Shown piece by piece: positions 55,194 to 64,000 of a stretch of 64,000 nt of DNA (positions are counted from its first letter, which is position 1; each line of letters opens with the position of its first letter). The position numbers and the translations under genes are program-made. The notes below the pieces were generated by a model that was not told the DNA's origin, did no database searches, and was given only the letters and a program-made list of their open reading frames with translations. The stretch lies in contig JAKSAW010000552.1 of NCBI GenBank assembly GCA_022361455.1, forward strand, positions 1 to 64,000, in the 5' to 3' direction. This DNA comes from Pseudomonadales bacterium (GTDB lineage: Bacteria > Pseudomonadota > Gammaproteobacteria > Pseudomonadales > Ketobacteraceae).

Positions 55194-56837
55194 TTACAAA
55201 GTTGCGGCAGACTCTTTTTGAAAGGACTCTTTTTCAGTCACAATTGGATTAAGAGGTTCATATCCCAGAATCATATCGGCAGCTTTTTCAGCCACCATAA
55301 TCGTAGGCGCATTAGTATTGCCGCCCACTAGTGTCGGCATCACCGACGCATCTACAACTCTTAGCCCTTCAACACCTTTTACCTTCAAGGTGTTATCCAC
55401 TACCGCTAAGTTATCATTCCCCATTCGGCAAGTACCCACCGGATGGTAAATTGTTTCAGCATTCTGGCGAATGAATGACGCAATTTCTGCATCCGTTTGA
55501 ATATGAGGGCCAGGGGAGTACTCAGCACCGCGATAGGGATCAAAGCTAGTTGCCGCAAAAATTTTGCGGCCAATTTTAACAGCTTTTATCATTACCTCTA
55601 AGTCTTTCGAGGCCGATAAATAATTTGGTTGAATAGCCGGCGGATCTTTAGGATCAGCGCTATTGAGCGAAATATAGCCTCGACTTTCGGGGCGTAGCTG
55701 ACAAGCGTGCAACATGTAGCCATGATCCGGTCCATCTTGACGAGCATGATCCAACATAAAAGCAGGTATAAAATGATATTGGATATCTGGACGATCGAGT
55801 TCGGGATCAGTTTTAACAAAAGCACCAGCTTCAAGACCATTACTTGCGCCCAAACCATTTCTGAACAACAAATATTGAGCCAATGTAATGAGCTTATTGT
55901 GGAGCTTAGTCTGGCTAAATAACGTAATCGGCTTAGTACAATAATGCTGAATACCAATATCGAGATGATCCTGCAGGTTCTTACCCACACCGGGCAAATG
56001 TTGCACCATCTCAATACCAAAGCGCCTTAACTCATCACTATCACCAATTCCTGACAGATTTAATATCTGCGGTGATTGAACAGCGCCGGCACAGACAATG
56101 ACCTCTTTTGCGGCCAACGCTTCTTTAACTTTTTTATTCTGAATATAACGAACGCTATTAGCGCGCCTTCCTTGGAATAAAATTTTGCTTACCAAGGCAT
56201 TAGTTTCTATTCGTAAATTGGCTCGGGTGAGGATGGGTTTTAAATAGGCAGTGGCGGCACTGGAACGCCGACCTTGACTAATAGTGACCTGATAAGGACC
56301 AACACCCTCCTGCTCTGCGCCATTGAAATCTGGGTTGTAAGGCAAACCAGCTTCTCGACCAGCCTGGACAAACACATCAAACAATTCGTTATCAGACTTA
56401 GGATCTTCAACCTCTAGCGGACCATTTACACCATGAAATTCGCTGGCACCACGCTCTTGATTCATGGAGCGTTTGAAGTAAGGCAAGATTTCTGAGTAGC
56501 TCCAACCACGATTGCCCAGCTCGGCCCAGTGATCATAGTCACTCTTATGACCCCGAATATAGATCATGCCATTAATAGCGCTGGATCCACCTAGCACTTT
56601 GCCTCGAGGCCAATAGAGGCCACGATTGTTTAAATGTGGTTCCGGAGCTGTATTGAATTCCCAGTTACAAGCCCCCCCTTTTAAGTGCTCAGCGACACCA
56701 GCAGGCATATGGATAAACAAGGAGGAATCTTTGCCACCAGCTTCAAGTAGCAACACTTTATTATTGGGGTTTTCCGACAAGCGATTAGCTAGCACGCAAC
56801 CGGCAGAACCTGCACCAATCACCACGAAATCAAACAT
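55194..56837 (-). CDS. GMC oxidoreductase (AlkJ/choline dehydrogenase-like)
   Basis: I start this 547-residue FAD enzyme at the ATG at 56837, with AGAGGG six bases upstream; a TTG two codons earlier is in frame. The FAD-binding motif VVIGAGSAGCVLANRL is at the N-terminus, followed by WPRGKVLGGSSAINGMIYIRG (GMC signature 1) and GAVQSPQILNLSGIG (signature 2). The catalytic His lies in YHPVGTCRMG and the C-terminal NTNAPTIMVAEKAA closes the FAD site. AlkJ-type members oxidise alkane-derived alcohols at the inner membrane. The exact substrate is not determined. Confidence 0.93.
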   Translation of the reverse strand: MFDFVVIGAGSAGCVLANRLSENPNNKVLLLEAGGKDSSLFIHMPAGVAEHLKGGACNWEFNTAPEPHLNNRGLYWPRGKVLGGSSAINGMIYIRGHKSDYDHWAELGNRGWSYSEILPYFKRSMNQERGASEFHGVNGPLEVEDPKSDNELFDVFVQAGREAGLPYNPDFNGAEQEGVGPYQVTISQGRRSSAATAYLKPILTRANLRIETNALVSKILFQGRRANSVRYIQNKKVKEALAAKEVIVCAGAVQSPQILNLSGIGDSDELRRFGIEMVQHLPGVGKNLQDHLDIGIQHYCTKPITLFSQTKLHNKLITLAQYLLFRNGLGASNGLEAGAFVKTDPELDRPDIQYHFIPAFMLDHARQDGPDHGYMLHACQLRPESRGYISLNSADPKDPPAIQPNYLSASKDLEVMIKAVKIGRKIFAATSFDPYRGAEYSPGPHIQTDAEIASFIRQNAETIYHPVGTCRMGNDNLAVVDNTLKVKGVEGLRVVDASVMPTLVGGNTNAPTIMVAEKAADMILGYEPLNPIVTEKESFQKESAATL

Positions 56838-56930
56838 TACCAACCCTCTGCTTAATACTTATTTTTATTCAATGAGTTGGCCTTAAATGTAAGTCAGAGA
56901 CCGGGTATTCGCAAGTGATGGCCCAAAACG

Positions 56931-56959
56931 ACAAAAGGCAGTCGATGACTGCCTTTTGT
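56931..56959 (-). terminator. Terminator hairpin after the patatin gene
   Basis: A perfect 13-base-pair stem (ACAAAAGGCAGTC with its complement) around a GAT loop lies 38 bases beyond the patatin stop. On the minus strand it ends in TTTTGTCGTTTTGG, giving a moderate T-run. It separates the patatin transcript from the GMC gene downstream. Confidence 0.8.
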
Positions 56960-56996
56960 TATCCCTATAAAAGATCTAAACGCTTAAGAATACACT

Positions 56997-58463
56997 TTAT
57001 GCACTGGCGTGATTAAGTGAGTATTCTTTAAGTTCGCGTTCTTCCTCAACTTTCAGTTTATCGAGGCAAGATTGAATAGTGTTACTAATCACGGTTGAGT
57101 TGCGAATCAACTCCAACTTAGGATAAGTCGCTTCCTCACCGACACGGATATACTCAGCAACATCACTAGGCTTTGCATTAGCAATAATCTTAAGCACATT
57201 GCCTGGATTGCGTGGAGGCACGATGTTGATGTCGCCCACATAGCTTTGATTAACCACTGAGTGGGCTTTATCGAGTAATAAAGCAAGCTGCTGACTGCTA
57301 ATTCGGTCAGTTAACAACTCTAGCGCTTGCGACACATTGTATCGTGTATTAGAAACCACCATATCCACCAAGTAACCCATCATATTCTTCTCACGGCGCT
57401 TACGCGAAATGAAAGGCACGATGTGTGGGTTAGTTTGGCTGACAATGGTGTGGTTCACTCCGTACAAACGCGCTAAACGTTGTGCGGGCAAATCATTTTT
57501 AATAGAACCATCCACCCATTGTCGTGAAGGAATGAAAGGACATTTCTCACCATCAATGTTCTTCGCCCATAACATCACAGGAGGATAAACGTAAGGAATC
57601 GCGCAAGAAGCCAACGAGGCTTTGCGAACCAATACGTGAGGTGATGTCATTGCATTCAAGAGGCGAGATTCTTGGTGTGGATCAGAAGGGGAAACCGGGA
57701 TGTTGATTCGGCGACCGGTGCGGTTAAAGGCTTCTTCAAAGGTTAGATCTTTAACATTACGCTCAAGGCATAATTCCAATTGCGCTGGATCTAAAACACC
57801 TTGGCCTTTCAAGGTTCCACGCCAACCTACAGTTCGGAAGGCTTCGACATATAAATATTCCGGATCGAAGATCTCATCAAGCTCATCATCGGTATGGGTG
57901 CCCAATACGGCAGCCATAATAGAGCCCGCACTCGAGCCAGACACAACGCTTGGCAACAGATCTTCATCGTACATGGCTTTCAACACGCCTAGGTGGAATA
58001 GACCTAGAGCAGCTCCACCACTGAGCATCAAACCAGTCTGACCGAAGGCAGAAGCTGTGCGCTCAAAAAACTCTAGTTTTTGTACGAAAGAAAAATTGGT
58101 GAATTCGGTATTACAGATCCACTCCAAGCAGTCACAAACCTCTTGGAGGTATTCGGTCACCAAATGCTTGGTGCCAAAGAAACAGTGATCGTAAAGGGCT
58201 GTGTTAGCGATTCGGCCTAAGTTACCGTGAAGACCTTCATTGATATAGAAAACCAATTGGTTGACGTCTTCGCGCTCACGAGCGGTACGTAGTTCGTTAT
58301 AGCGTAAGCGGATCATTTTGTAATCGTAGTGAGCAGAAGCATCATCCTCTTTCCACTCATCATTACCTGACAAACGATCATACTCTTTAGCGGCATCTGC
58401 CCATGCTTGATAGTTTTCGGCGTTCTTCATCGCCTCAAGACATGACTTTAGCGCTCGCTTCAT
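56997..58463 (-). CDS. Patatin-like phospholipase (DUF3336 family)
   Basis: I start this 488-residue protein at the ATG at 58463 (MKRALKSCLEAM), with AGGGGG seven bases upstream. An N-terminal DUF3336-like helical domain (about 5-140) precedes the patatin domain. The oxyanion-hole motif GGAALGLFHLGVLKAM, nucleophile GSSAG (Ser178) and WVDGSIKNDLP with the dyad Asp are all intact. Eukaryotic relatives are triacylglycerol lipases. A role in storage-lipid or phospholipid turnover is likely. A perfect palindrome sits 105 bases upstream. Confidence 0.92.
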   Translation of the reverse strand: MKRALKSCLEAMKNAENYQAWADAAKEYDRLSGNDEWKEDDASAHYDYKMIRLRYNELRTAREREDVNQLVFYINEGLHGNLGRIANTALYDHCFFGTKHLVTEYLQEVCDCLEWICNTEFTNFSFVQKLEFFERTASAFGQTGLMLSGGAALGLFHLGVLKAMYDEDLLPSVVSGSSAGSIMAAVLGTHTDDELDEIFDPEYLYVEAFRTVGWRGTLKGQGVLDPAQLELCLERNVKDLTFEEAFNRTGRRINIPVSPSDPHQESRLLNAMTSPHVLVRKASLASCAIPYVYPPVMLWAKNIDGEKCPFIPSRQWVDGSIKNDLPAQRLARLYGVNHTIVSQTNPHIVPFISRKRREKNMMGYLVDMVVSNTRYNVSQALELLTDRISSQQLALLLDKAHSVVNQSYVGDINIVPPRNPGNVLKIIANAKPSDVAEYIRVGEEATYPKLELIRNSTVISNTIQSCLDKLKVEEERELKEYSLNHASA

Positions 58464-58821
58464 ACCGTTACCCCCTGCAAACAACTTAGGAAGAGACTAC
58501 CGTAAACGAAAACCTAGTGATTCAAGCGAATCAAACTAGTGAATTGCCGGTCGTTTGGTAGTCCGAAAAACGTGATACGTTTCACAATTATAGCCCAGAT
58601 TGGGCTTACCATTTTTATAGCTTTTTCGAATATATAACAAGGCTTTTGGGTGGCGCTATGGCTTTACGTTATCTTTTTGTAACTAAACGGAAAATTGTTT
58701 ATACACCGCAAAAAGATACGTCTACTTGTCGCCCAATTCTTGATCGATTTGTAGGATTTGAACAGCCTTGCCTACCATAAGTAACACCCTCTGGTAGGCA
58801 ATACGGGCTAGAAGCAATGAA
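58464..58821. promoter_or_regulatory. Patatin upstream region with operator-like palindrome
   Basis: This 358-base gap contains the 15-base palindrome AAACGT-GAT-ACGTTT (58568-58582) and the smaller GATTC-AAGC-GAATC near 58519-58532, both placed to control the patatin promoter. A 40-codon frame (58658-58780) has no ribosome-binding site and is not called. TTGCCTACCA/TGGTAGGCAA (58768-58777 and 58792-58801) can form a 10-base-pair hairpin just beyond the thioesterase stop and may end that transcript. Confidence 0.5.
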
Positions 58822-59247
58822 TCAGCTCTCGCTTTCCAACAAGTGCTTGGAAAGTGCCTGCTTAATTTCATTAGGAATAGGAAGAGATTTTCGAGTTCGC
58901 TTATCGAAATTCACCATGGTAGCAGTGGCAGTGGCTTTCAAATTGCCATCCTGCCAGGCTTCTTGGCCTACCAGCACCGAGGAAACACCGATACGCAGCA
59001 CATAGGTTTTCACTTCCACGGTTTTACCGAAAAACACTTCACCGAGGTACTCAATCTCTAACTTTGCAAGTACCAGGCTAACTTCATCGGTAGATAGGCT
59101 TGGGGTGAATATCCTAAGAATGGATTCACGGCCTTCGAGGAACCAAACGGGGTAAACCGTGTTGTTGATATGCCCCATCGCATCGGTGTCACAAAAGCGA
59201 GGATTGATATCGATGGAAAAAACGCTGTTTTCTTCAGACTCTGACAT
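58822..59247 (-). CDS. Acyl-CoA thioesterase (4HBT hotdog fold)
   Basis: This 141-residue protein has the YbgC/FadM-type active-site stretch RFCDTDAMGHINNTVYPVWF with the catalytic Asp, and the hotdog strands LVLAKLEIEYLGEVFFGKTVEV and SSVLVGQEAWQDGNLKATATATMVNFD. It hydrolyses acyl-CoA thioesters; the chain-length preference is unknown. It stands as a single gene. Confidence 0.92.
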   Translation of the reverse strand: MSESEENSVFSIDINPRFCDTDAMGHINNTVYPVWFLEGRESILRIFTPSLSTDEVSLVLAKLEIEYLGEVFFGKTVEVKTYVLRIGVSSVLVGQEAWQDGNLKATATATMVNFDKRTRKSLPIPNEIKQALSKHLLESES

Positions 59248-59357
59248 AGACGCCCTTTTTTATTGTTCGGGAAAGGCATTTTGGGGGCGCATTATACACA
59301 GTCAGTCATGATTTGGGATCGGTTTTAGGCAATTTGGCGGCAAAAGTATGTAAGTAC

Positions 59358-61139
59358 CTACAAACCAACCCCAGCTTCTGGCTCTTTGAATTGTAAAGTC
59401 GCTAGGCGCTCATAGAGCGGGTTGCTGGTCACCAAATCCTGATGGGCACCAATGGCCACTATTTTTCCCGCATCCATAACTACAATTTGATCCGCATGAA
59501 CCACCGTTGCTAAGCGGTGAGCAATGACCAAAGTAGTTCGACCTTCCATTAGTTTCGCCAGCGCTTTTTGCACCTTATGCTCGCTCTCAGCATCCAGTGC
59601 ACTCGTTGCCTCGTCCAACAAAAGGAAACGGGGGTTCTTAAGAATTGCCCGGGCAATCGCGATACGCTGTGGCTGGCCACCCGATAAGCCAACCCCACCC
59701 TCACCAATTCGGGTATCGTAACCATGTGGCAAACAGTCTATAAACTCATCCGCATAGGCTAGCTTAGCGGCCTCTTCAATTTGTTCTCGGGTATAAGGTT
59801 CAGCACCGTAGGCAATATTATCGGCCACTGTCCCCATAAATAGCGCTGGACGCTGTGGTACTATGCCAAACTGATCGCGTAGTGTTTTTAGATCCAACTG
59901 ACGAATATCGATATCATCAATATAAATATGGCCATGCTGGGTTTCGTAGAAGCGCAGCAAGATATCAAACAATGTCGTTTTACCTGCACCTGAGGGCCCC
60001 ACTAGCGCGGTTAAACTACCCGGCTCAACATTCAAGCACACATCCTCTAACGCCCACTGTTCTGCTCGTGATTGATAATGGAAAAACACGTTGGCTAATG
60101 ACAAGCGACCTTGATGATCTTTTTTAAAGACGGCCGGGGCCTCAGGTTCTTCAATAGAACTGGTTGCGTGCATTAAATCCAGCAAACGATCAGTCGCTCC
60201 GGCCGCTCGTTGCAAGTCGCCCAACATCTCACTAATCGCTCCTACCGACGCACCAACAATCACTGAATAGAAAACGAAAGCAGCTAATTCACCAGGACTG
60301 ATGCGCCCAGCCAAAACGTCGTGCCCGCCCACCCAAAACATCATGCCTACTGCACCAAGCACCAACAAAATAACAATGGCAATCAAGAAGGAGCGTTGCT
60401 GAATCCTAACTCGCGCAACATTAAATGCTTGCTCAACCCTATCTTTAAATTGATCAATATCTGCATCTTGATGATTAAACGCCTGAACAGTTTTAAGGTG
60501 TTGCAGTGTCTCACCCACATAGGCACCAACATTAGCGACTCTATCTTGAGAGCTGCGTGATAACTTACGCACCTTGCGACCAAAAATGAGAATCGGCATT
60601 ACCACCAGGGGCACAGCACCTATAACAATGGCCGTTAATTTAGCGTTGGTTATAAATAACCAAATAAACCCACCTAACATGAGCAAAATATTACGCAACG
60701 CTAGCGATAATGAAGAACCAATAACGGTTTGCAGCAAAGTAGTATCGGTGGTGATTCGAGATTGAATATCACCGGTGTGTTGATGCTCAAAGAAAGCAGG
60801 ATCTAAATGTACTAGTCGTTCATACACCCGAGCACGAATATCCGCAACCACCCGCTCTCCTAACCAAGCCACCAAATAAGATCGTACAAAAGATCCCGTT
60901 GCTAACATCACGATCATGCCCATAAAAATCAGCACCGATTGATTTAGCATATCCGGCGAACCAGTGGCAAAGCCATCGTCAACTAGCAGACGAACTCCTT
61001 GACCAATAGAAAGCGAAACCCCAGCGGTAAATACCAACGCGGTTAACGCTACCGCCACTTGTTTCTTATAAGGCACAAGAAACACCGATAAAGTGGATAT
61101 AGAACTAATTAAAGATTCTTTGCGATTTGCTTTAGGCAT
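59358..61139 (-). CDS. ABC exporter, fused permease and ATPase (MsbA-like)
   Basis: This 593-residue half-transporter has six membrane segments in the N-terminal 320 residues and a C-terminal ATPase. Walker A is GPSGAGKTT, the Q-loop lies in FGIVPQRPALF, and Walker B is RFLLLDEATSALD with the H-loop in VIAHRL. The signature reads LSGGQPQR, with Pro where Arg or Lys is usual. The group (MsbA/LmrA/ATM1-like) exports lipids or drugs as a homodimer. It is divergent from thiD, whose start is about 47 bases away. Confidence 0.93.
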   Translation of the reverse strand: MPKANRKESLISSISTLSVFLVPYKKQVAVALTALVFTAGVSLSIGQGVRLLVDDGFATGSPDMLNQSVLIFMGMIVMLATGSFVRSYLVAWLGERVVADIRARVYERLVHLDPAFFEHQHTGDIQSRITTDTTLLQTVIGSSLSLALRNILLMLGGFIWLFITNAKLTAIVIGAVPLVVMPILIFGRKVRKLSRSSQDRVANVGAYVGETLQHLKTVQAFNHQDADIDQFKDRVEQAFNVARVRIQQRSFLIAIVILLVLGAVGMMFWVGGHDVLAGRISPGELAAFVFYSVIVGASVGAISEMLGDLQRAAGATDRLLDLMHATSSIEEPEAPAVFKKDHQGRLSLANVFFHYQSRAEQWALEDVCLNVEPGSLTALVGPSGAGKTTLFDILLRFYETQHGHIYIDDIDIRQLDLKTLRDQFGIVPQRPALFMGTVADNIAYGAEPYTREQIEEAAKLAYADEFIDCLPHGYDTRIGEGGVGLSGGQPQRIAIARAILKNPRFLLLDEATSALDAESEHKVQKALAKLMEGRTTLVIAHRLATVVHADQIVVMDAGKIVAIGAHQDLVTSNPLYERLATLQFKEPEAGVGL

Positions 61140-61185
61140 AGTCTATGATTTGGAAATTCCGTCGCAGGTAACCCGTTGTATTACG

Positions 61186-62007
61186 ATGATGAAAAGCACT
61201 CAGCTAAACACCACACCCATTGTTATGTCTTTCGCTGGGCACGATCCCAGTGGTGGTGCAGGTATCCAAGCAGATATTGAAACTTTGATGAGCTTAGGGT
61301 GCCACTGCACACCGATCGTAACAGCATTAACAGCTCAAGATAGTGTCAATGTAAAAGATTTTAAAGCCACTAACGCCAGTCTTTTAGTGGAACAGGCTAG
61401 AGCAGTGTTAGAAGACATGCCAGTAGCCGCCTTTAAAATAGGTATGATCGGCAGTGTCGAAAATGCCGAAGCGATTCACACGATTATTCAGGAATACGCC
61501 AATATCCCCGTGATACTGGATCCTGTTTTAGCAGCAGGGGGTGGCAGTGAACTATCCAGCGGCCAACTGATCGACGCGATCAATCATTTAATCATTCCTA
61601 AATCCAAGCTAGTAACGCCAAATACGGTAGAAGCACGAAGATTATGTCGCGATGCAGATTCCCTGGACGCCTGCGCACAAATGTTAATGGATCAAGGCTG
61701 CGAGTATGTGTTGTTAACTGGGGGACATGAAGCCGGCACAATGATTACCAATAGCCTGTGGCGAAGCCGAGAGAAAGTAGGCAGTTACGACTGGCGGCGG
61801 TTAGCAGGCGACTATCATGGCACGGGTTGCACGCTAGCATCAGCTTGTGCTGGTTACATTGCACATGGCGCAAGTATTGAATCTGCAGTTCGAGACGCGC
61901 AGCAATTTACTTGGCAGGCAGTTGCTCATGCTCGCCGCTTAGGCATGGGACAAGCTATTCCCAATCGGCTGTTTTGGTCTGATAATAGCGACCAATCATC
62001 ACACTAA
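61186..62007 (+). CDS. thiD: Hydroxymethylpyrimidine/phosphomethylpyrimidine kinase ThiD
   Basis: I start this 273-residue enzyme at the ATG at 61186 (MMKSTQLN). The frame extends to 61093, but that would overlap the divergent ABC gene and add non-homologous residues. It phosphorylates HMP and HMP-P in thiamine synthesis. SFAGHDPSGGAGIQADIET and the anion hole YHGTGCTLASACAGYIAHG are the ribokinase-family motifs. No TPP riboswitch is visible in the short leader. thiE follows after 31 bases. Confidence 0.94.
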   Translation: MMKSTQLNTTPIVMSFAGHDPSGGAGIQADIETLMSLGCHCTPIVTALTAQDSVNVKDFKATNASLLVEQARAVLEDMPVAAFKIGMIGSVENAEAIHTIIQEYANIPVILDPVLAAGGGSELSSGQLIDAINHLIIPKSKLVTPNTVEARRLCRDADSLDACAQMLMDQGCEYVLLTGGHEAGTMITNSLWRSREKVGSYDWRRLAGDYHGTGCTLASACAGYIAHGASIESAVRDAQQFTWQAVAHARRLGMGQAIPNRLFWSDNSDQSSH

Positions 62008-62038
62008 GTTTCCCCCTATCAATCTATGTCAGTAATCT

Positions 62039-62707
62039 ATGCCTGCAAATGACTCAATTGAAACGGCTTTAAGCCGTGAGAAACAACAACGCCTGAATGG
62101 CTTATATGCCATCACCGATTCAACATTAACACCTGAAGCAACCATTAGAGTTCAGGTGGAACAAGCGCTGGCGGGTGGTGCGCGCATTATTCAGTATCGA
62201 GACAAATCTAAAGACCAGATCAAACGTAAGCAGCAAGCGAGCGAACTGTTAGCGTTGTGTGAAGCCTTCAGCGCAACACTTATCATTAATGATGATCCGG
62301 AATTGGCGGCAGATGTTAATGCTCATGGGGTTCACTTAGGACTTACAGATTCGCCCATTGAACACGCTCGCGCCCTGCTCGGCCAAGATGCCATTATTGG
62401 TGCCACCTGCCATGGCAGTATTGATAACGCACGCGAAGCTATTACCTTAGGCGCCGATTACGTGGCTTTTGGTCGTTTCTTCCCCTCTGCCACCAAACCA
62501 GACGCCGAACCCGCTCAACTGGCTAATATAGAACCACATCTTTCGACTTTAGCGGTGCCCGCTGTCGCCATAGGTGGCATCACCTTGGCAAATGCGCCAC
62601 AATTACGGGCCGCAGGCTTTGCCATGCTGGCAGTAGTTGGTGACATTTTTCAAAACGAAGATATCGCCAACCAATCCCAACGTTACGCACAACTGTTTCA
62701 AAGTTAA
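62039..62707 (+). CDS. thiE: Thiamine-phosphate synthase ThiE
   Basis: This 222-residue TIM-barrel enzyme condenses HMP-PP with thiazole phosphate. Motifs: GLYAITDS, IIQYRDKSKD, LIINDDPELAADVNAHGVHLG, IGATCHG and VAIGGITLAN. The order thiD-thiE-hemL is the same as in pseudomonads. It has no strong ribosome-binding site. Confidence 0.95.
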   Translation: MPANDSIETALSREKQQRLNGLYAITDSTLTPEATIRVQVEQALAGGARIIQYRDKSKDQIKRKQQASELLALCEAFSATLIINDDPELAADVNAHGVHLGLTDSPIEHARALLGQDAIIGATCHGSIDNAREAITLGADYVAFGRFFPSATKPDAEPAQLANIEPHLSTLAVPAVAIGGITLANAPQLRAAGFAMLAVVGDIFQNEDIANQSQRYAQLFQS

Positions 62708-62763
62708 AACCGATCCGCAGCTTTAGACCGATTCGATCATTGCGATCATAAGTAGGAACCAAA

Positions 62764-64000
62764 ATGACAGACTCCCTTACACCCAATTCTGAAACCCTCT
62801 TTGAATCTGCACAAACCCATATACCGGGTGGCGTGAATAGCCCTGTGCGCGCATTTAAAGGTGTGGGTGGCTCGCCAATATTCTTTAAAGCCGGTGAAGG
62901 TGCTTACCTGATTGATGAAGACAACCGTAAATACGTTGACTATGTAGGGTCATGGGGGCCAATGATTCTTGGCCATGCTCATCCGGACGTGATTAAGGCA
63001 GTTCAAGATCAAGCCGCCAACGGTTTAGGCTTTGGCGCGCCGACACGTATTGAAATTGATATGGCAGACGCCGTTTGCGATATCATGGATTCGATTGAAT
63101 CGGTTCGCATGGTGAACTCCGGCACCGAAGCCACCATGACCGCTATTCGCCTTGCAAGGGGTTACACTGGTCGCGACAAGATCGTGAAATTCGAAGGCTG
63201 CTATCACGGACATGCAGATTCGCTGCTTGTTAAAGCTGGATCAGGGGCATTAACCTTGGGAGTTCCATCATCACCCGGTGTTCCTGAAGGCCTCGCGGAA
63301 CACACCATTACTTTGCAATTCAACGATATCGATGGCGTAAAAGCTTACTTTGCGGAAAATGGAAGTGAGGTAGCGGCCATTATTGTTGAACCGGTTGCCG
63401 GCAATATGAACTGCATTCCACCGGTGGATGGTTTTTTACAATGCTTAAGAGAAGTCTGTGATGCATCCGGTGCAGTTTTAATTTTCGATGAAGTCATGAC
63501 TGGCTTTAGAGTTGCACTAGGTGGTGCGCAAAGCGTTTATAACGTCACTCCAGATTTAACCACCCTCGGCAAAGTCATTGGTGGCGGCATGCCCGTTGGT
63601 GCCTTTGGCGGCAAAAAAGAAATCATGGATCATATCGCTCCTGTTGGCCCAGTTTACCAAGCTGGCACGCTATCAGGTAACCCGGTAGCAATGGCTGCGG
63701 GACTCACCATGCTAAGCGCGATCCAGGCGGAAGGCTTTTACGAAGCATTAAGCCTAAAAGCGAGCAATCTAATGGCTGGATTTAAAGAACGCGCGTCAGC
63801 CGCAAATATTCCTTTAACCACCAACCAAGTCGGTGGAATGTTTGGCTTTTTCTTTAGTGAAGAAGAAACAGTGACAAGCTTTGCGCAAGTTGGCAAGTGT
63901 GATCTCGAACGCTTCCAGAAGTTCTATCACCTGATGCTGGAAGAAGGTGTTTACTTAGCGCCAAGTGCTTATGAAGCAGGATTTGTTTCTGCAGCACATG
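62764..64000 (+). CDS. hemL: Glutamate-1-semialdehyde 2,1-aminomutase HemL (partial, 3' end beyond window)
   Basis: The frame is open from the ATG at 62764 (AGGA site upstream) to the window edge, 412 codons; the enzyme is usually about 427 residues, so only the last few are missing. It makes 5-aminolevulinate, the tetrapyrrole precursor. [16 protein letters not shown] at the N-terminus and [10 protein letters not shown] are diagnostic. The PLP Lys is at about residue 270 in [16 protein letters not shown]. It is a core-genome marker. Confidence 0.97.
   Translation, partial: MTDSLTPNSETLFESAQTHIPGGVNSPVRAFKGVGGSPIFFKAGEGAYLIDEDNRKYVDYVGSWGPMILGHAHPDVIKAVQDQAANGLGFGAPTRIEIDMADAVCDIMDSIESVRMVNSGTEATMTAIRLARGYTGRDKIVKFEGCYHGHADSLLVKAGSGALTLGVPSSPGVPEGLAEHTITLQFNDIDGVKAYFAENGSEVAAIIVEPVAGNMNCIPPVDGFLQCLREVCDASGAVLIFDEVMTGFRVALGGAQSVYNVTPDLTTLGKVIGGGMPVGAFGGKKEIMDHIAPVGPVYQAGTLSGNPVAMAAGLTMLSAIQAEGFYEALSLKASNLMAGFKERASAANIPLTTNQVGGMFGFFFSEEETVTSFAQVGKCDLERFQKFYHLMLEEGVYLAPSAYEAGFVSAAH

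Noticed and set aside
58658-58780. 40-codon plus-strand frame starting MALRYLFVTKRK
   Set aside because: No ribosome-binding site, no hydrophobic or domain pattern; its end overlaps a hairpin.
61140-61185. Possible TPP riboswitch before thiD
   Set aside because: The 46-base leader is too short and lacks the CTGAGA thi-box core.

Overview
This window is a chromosomal segment of a marine-type gammaproteobacterium, most likely from the Oceanospirillales/Pseudomonadales side. That placement is inferred from the thiD-thiE-hemL order at the right end, an FFLEELY-type protein, an AlkJ-like GMC alcohol dehydrogenase, a lipase foldase, and moderate GC content by eye. I cannot name a genus. No rRNA, tRNA, insertion sequence, integrase or CRISPR array was found.

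Layout. Positions 1-102 hold the tail of an MBL-fold hydrolase, followed by a minus-strand DUF6279-type lipoprotein. Positions 1354-12494 form the first arm of a complete type VI secretion system (T6SS) on the plus strand: tssA, tssB, tssC, a second tssC-like gene, tssE, tssF, tssG and tssH/clpV. Positions 12527-19319 are an interlude with a predicted outer-membrane barrel, a DUF2489 protein, a small lipoprotein, an unlisted RMF/CrpP-like 53-residue protein, a 1018-residue chemoreceptor and NhaA. Positions 19398-28590 (minus) form a spike/cargo operon: vgrG, an unknown membrane-anchored protein, DUF2169-pentapeptide protein, a second pentapeptide protein, DUF3540, DUF4150 (PAAR-like) and a macro-domain hydrolase. 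Positions 28812-29294 (plus) are hcp, divergent from vgrG, ending in a strong terminator. Positions 29426-39671 (minus) are the membrane-complex and regulatory arm: tagH (FHA), tssJ, tssK, tssL, tssM, tagF, pppA and a 95-residue membrane protein. Positions 39906-46337 carry an alpha/beta hydrolase lipoprotein, a Sel1-plus-caspase lipoprotein, a 488-residue membrane protein, a PpkA-like Ser/Thr kinase and a DUF7352-type protein.

The remainder (46516-64000) looks like core or general accessory genome: a sugar-epimerase-like protein, a lipase foldase without its lipase, an AraC regulator with a twin operator, an Mpo1-like protein, a FliL-like protein, MATE efflux, DUF4282, FFLEELY, a GMC oxidoreductase, a patatin phospholipase, a thioesterase, an ABC exporter, thiD, thiE and hemL (cut by the window end).

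How it fits together. All thirteen core T6SS components are present together with a complete threonine-phosphorylation switch (kinase, phosphatase PppA, FHA protein TagH, TagF). The most interesting signal is a recurring acidic-Thr-(Val/Ile/Leu)-Ile motif. It occurs at the extreme N-terminus of TssL and five times in the 488-residue membrane protein beside the kinase, and a weaker version sits in the 95-residue protein beside PppA. This suggests a wider FHA-read phospho-threonine circuit than the known TssL-Fha one. The second notable point is the cargo operon, whose last gene is a macro-domain ADP-ribose hydrolase 17 bases behind the PAAR-like gene.
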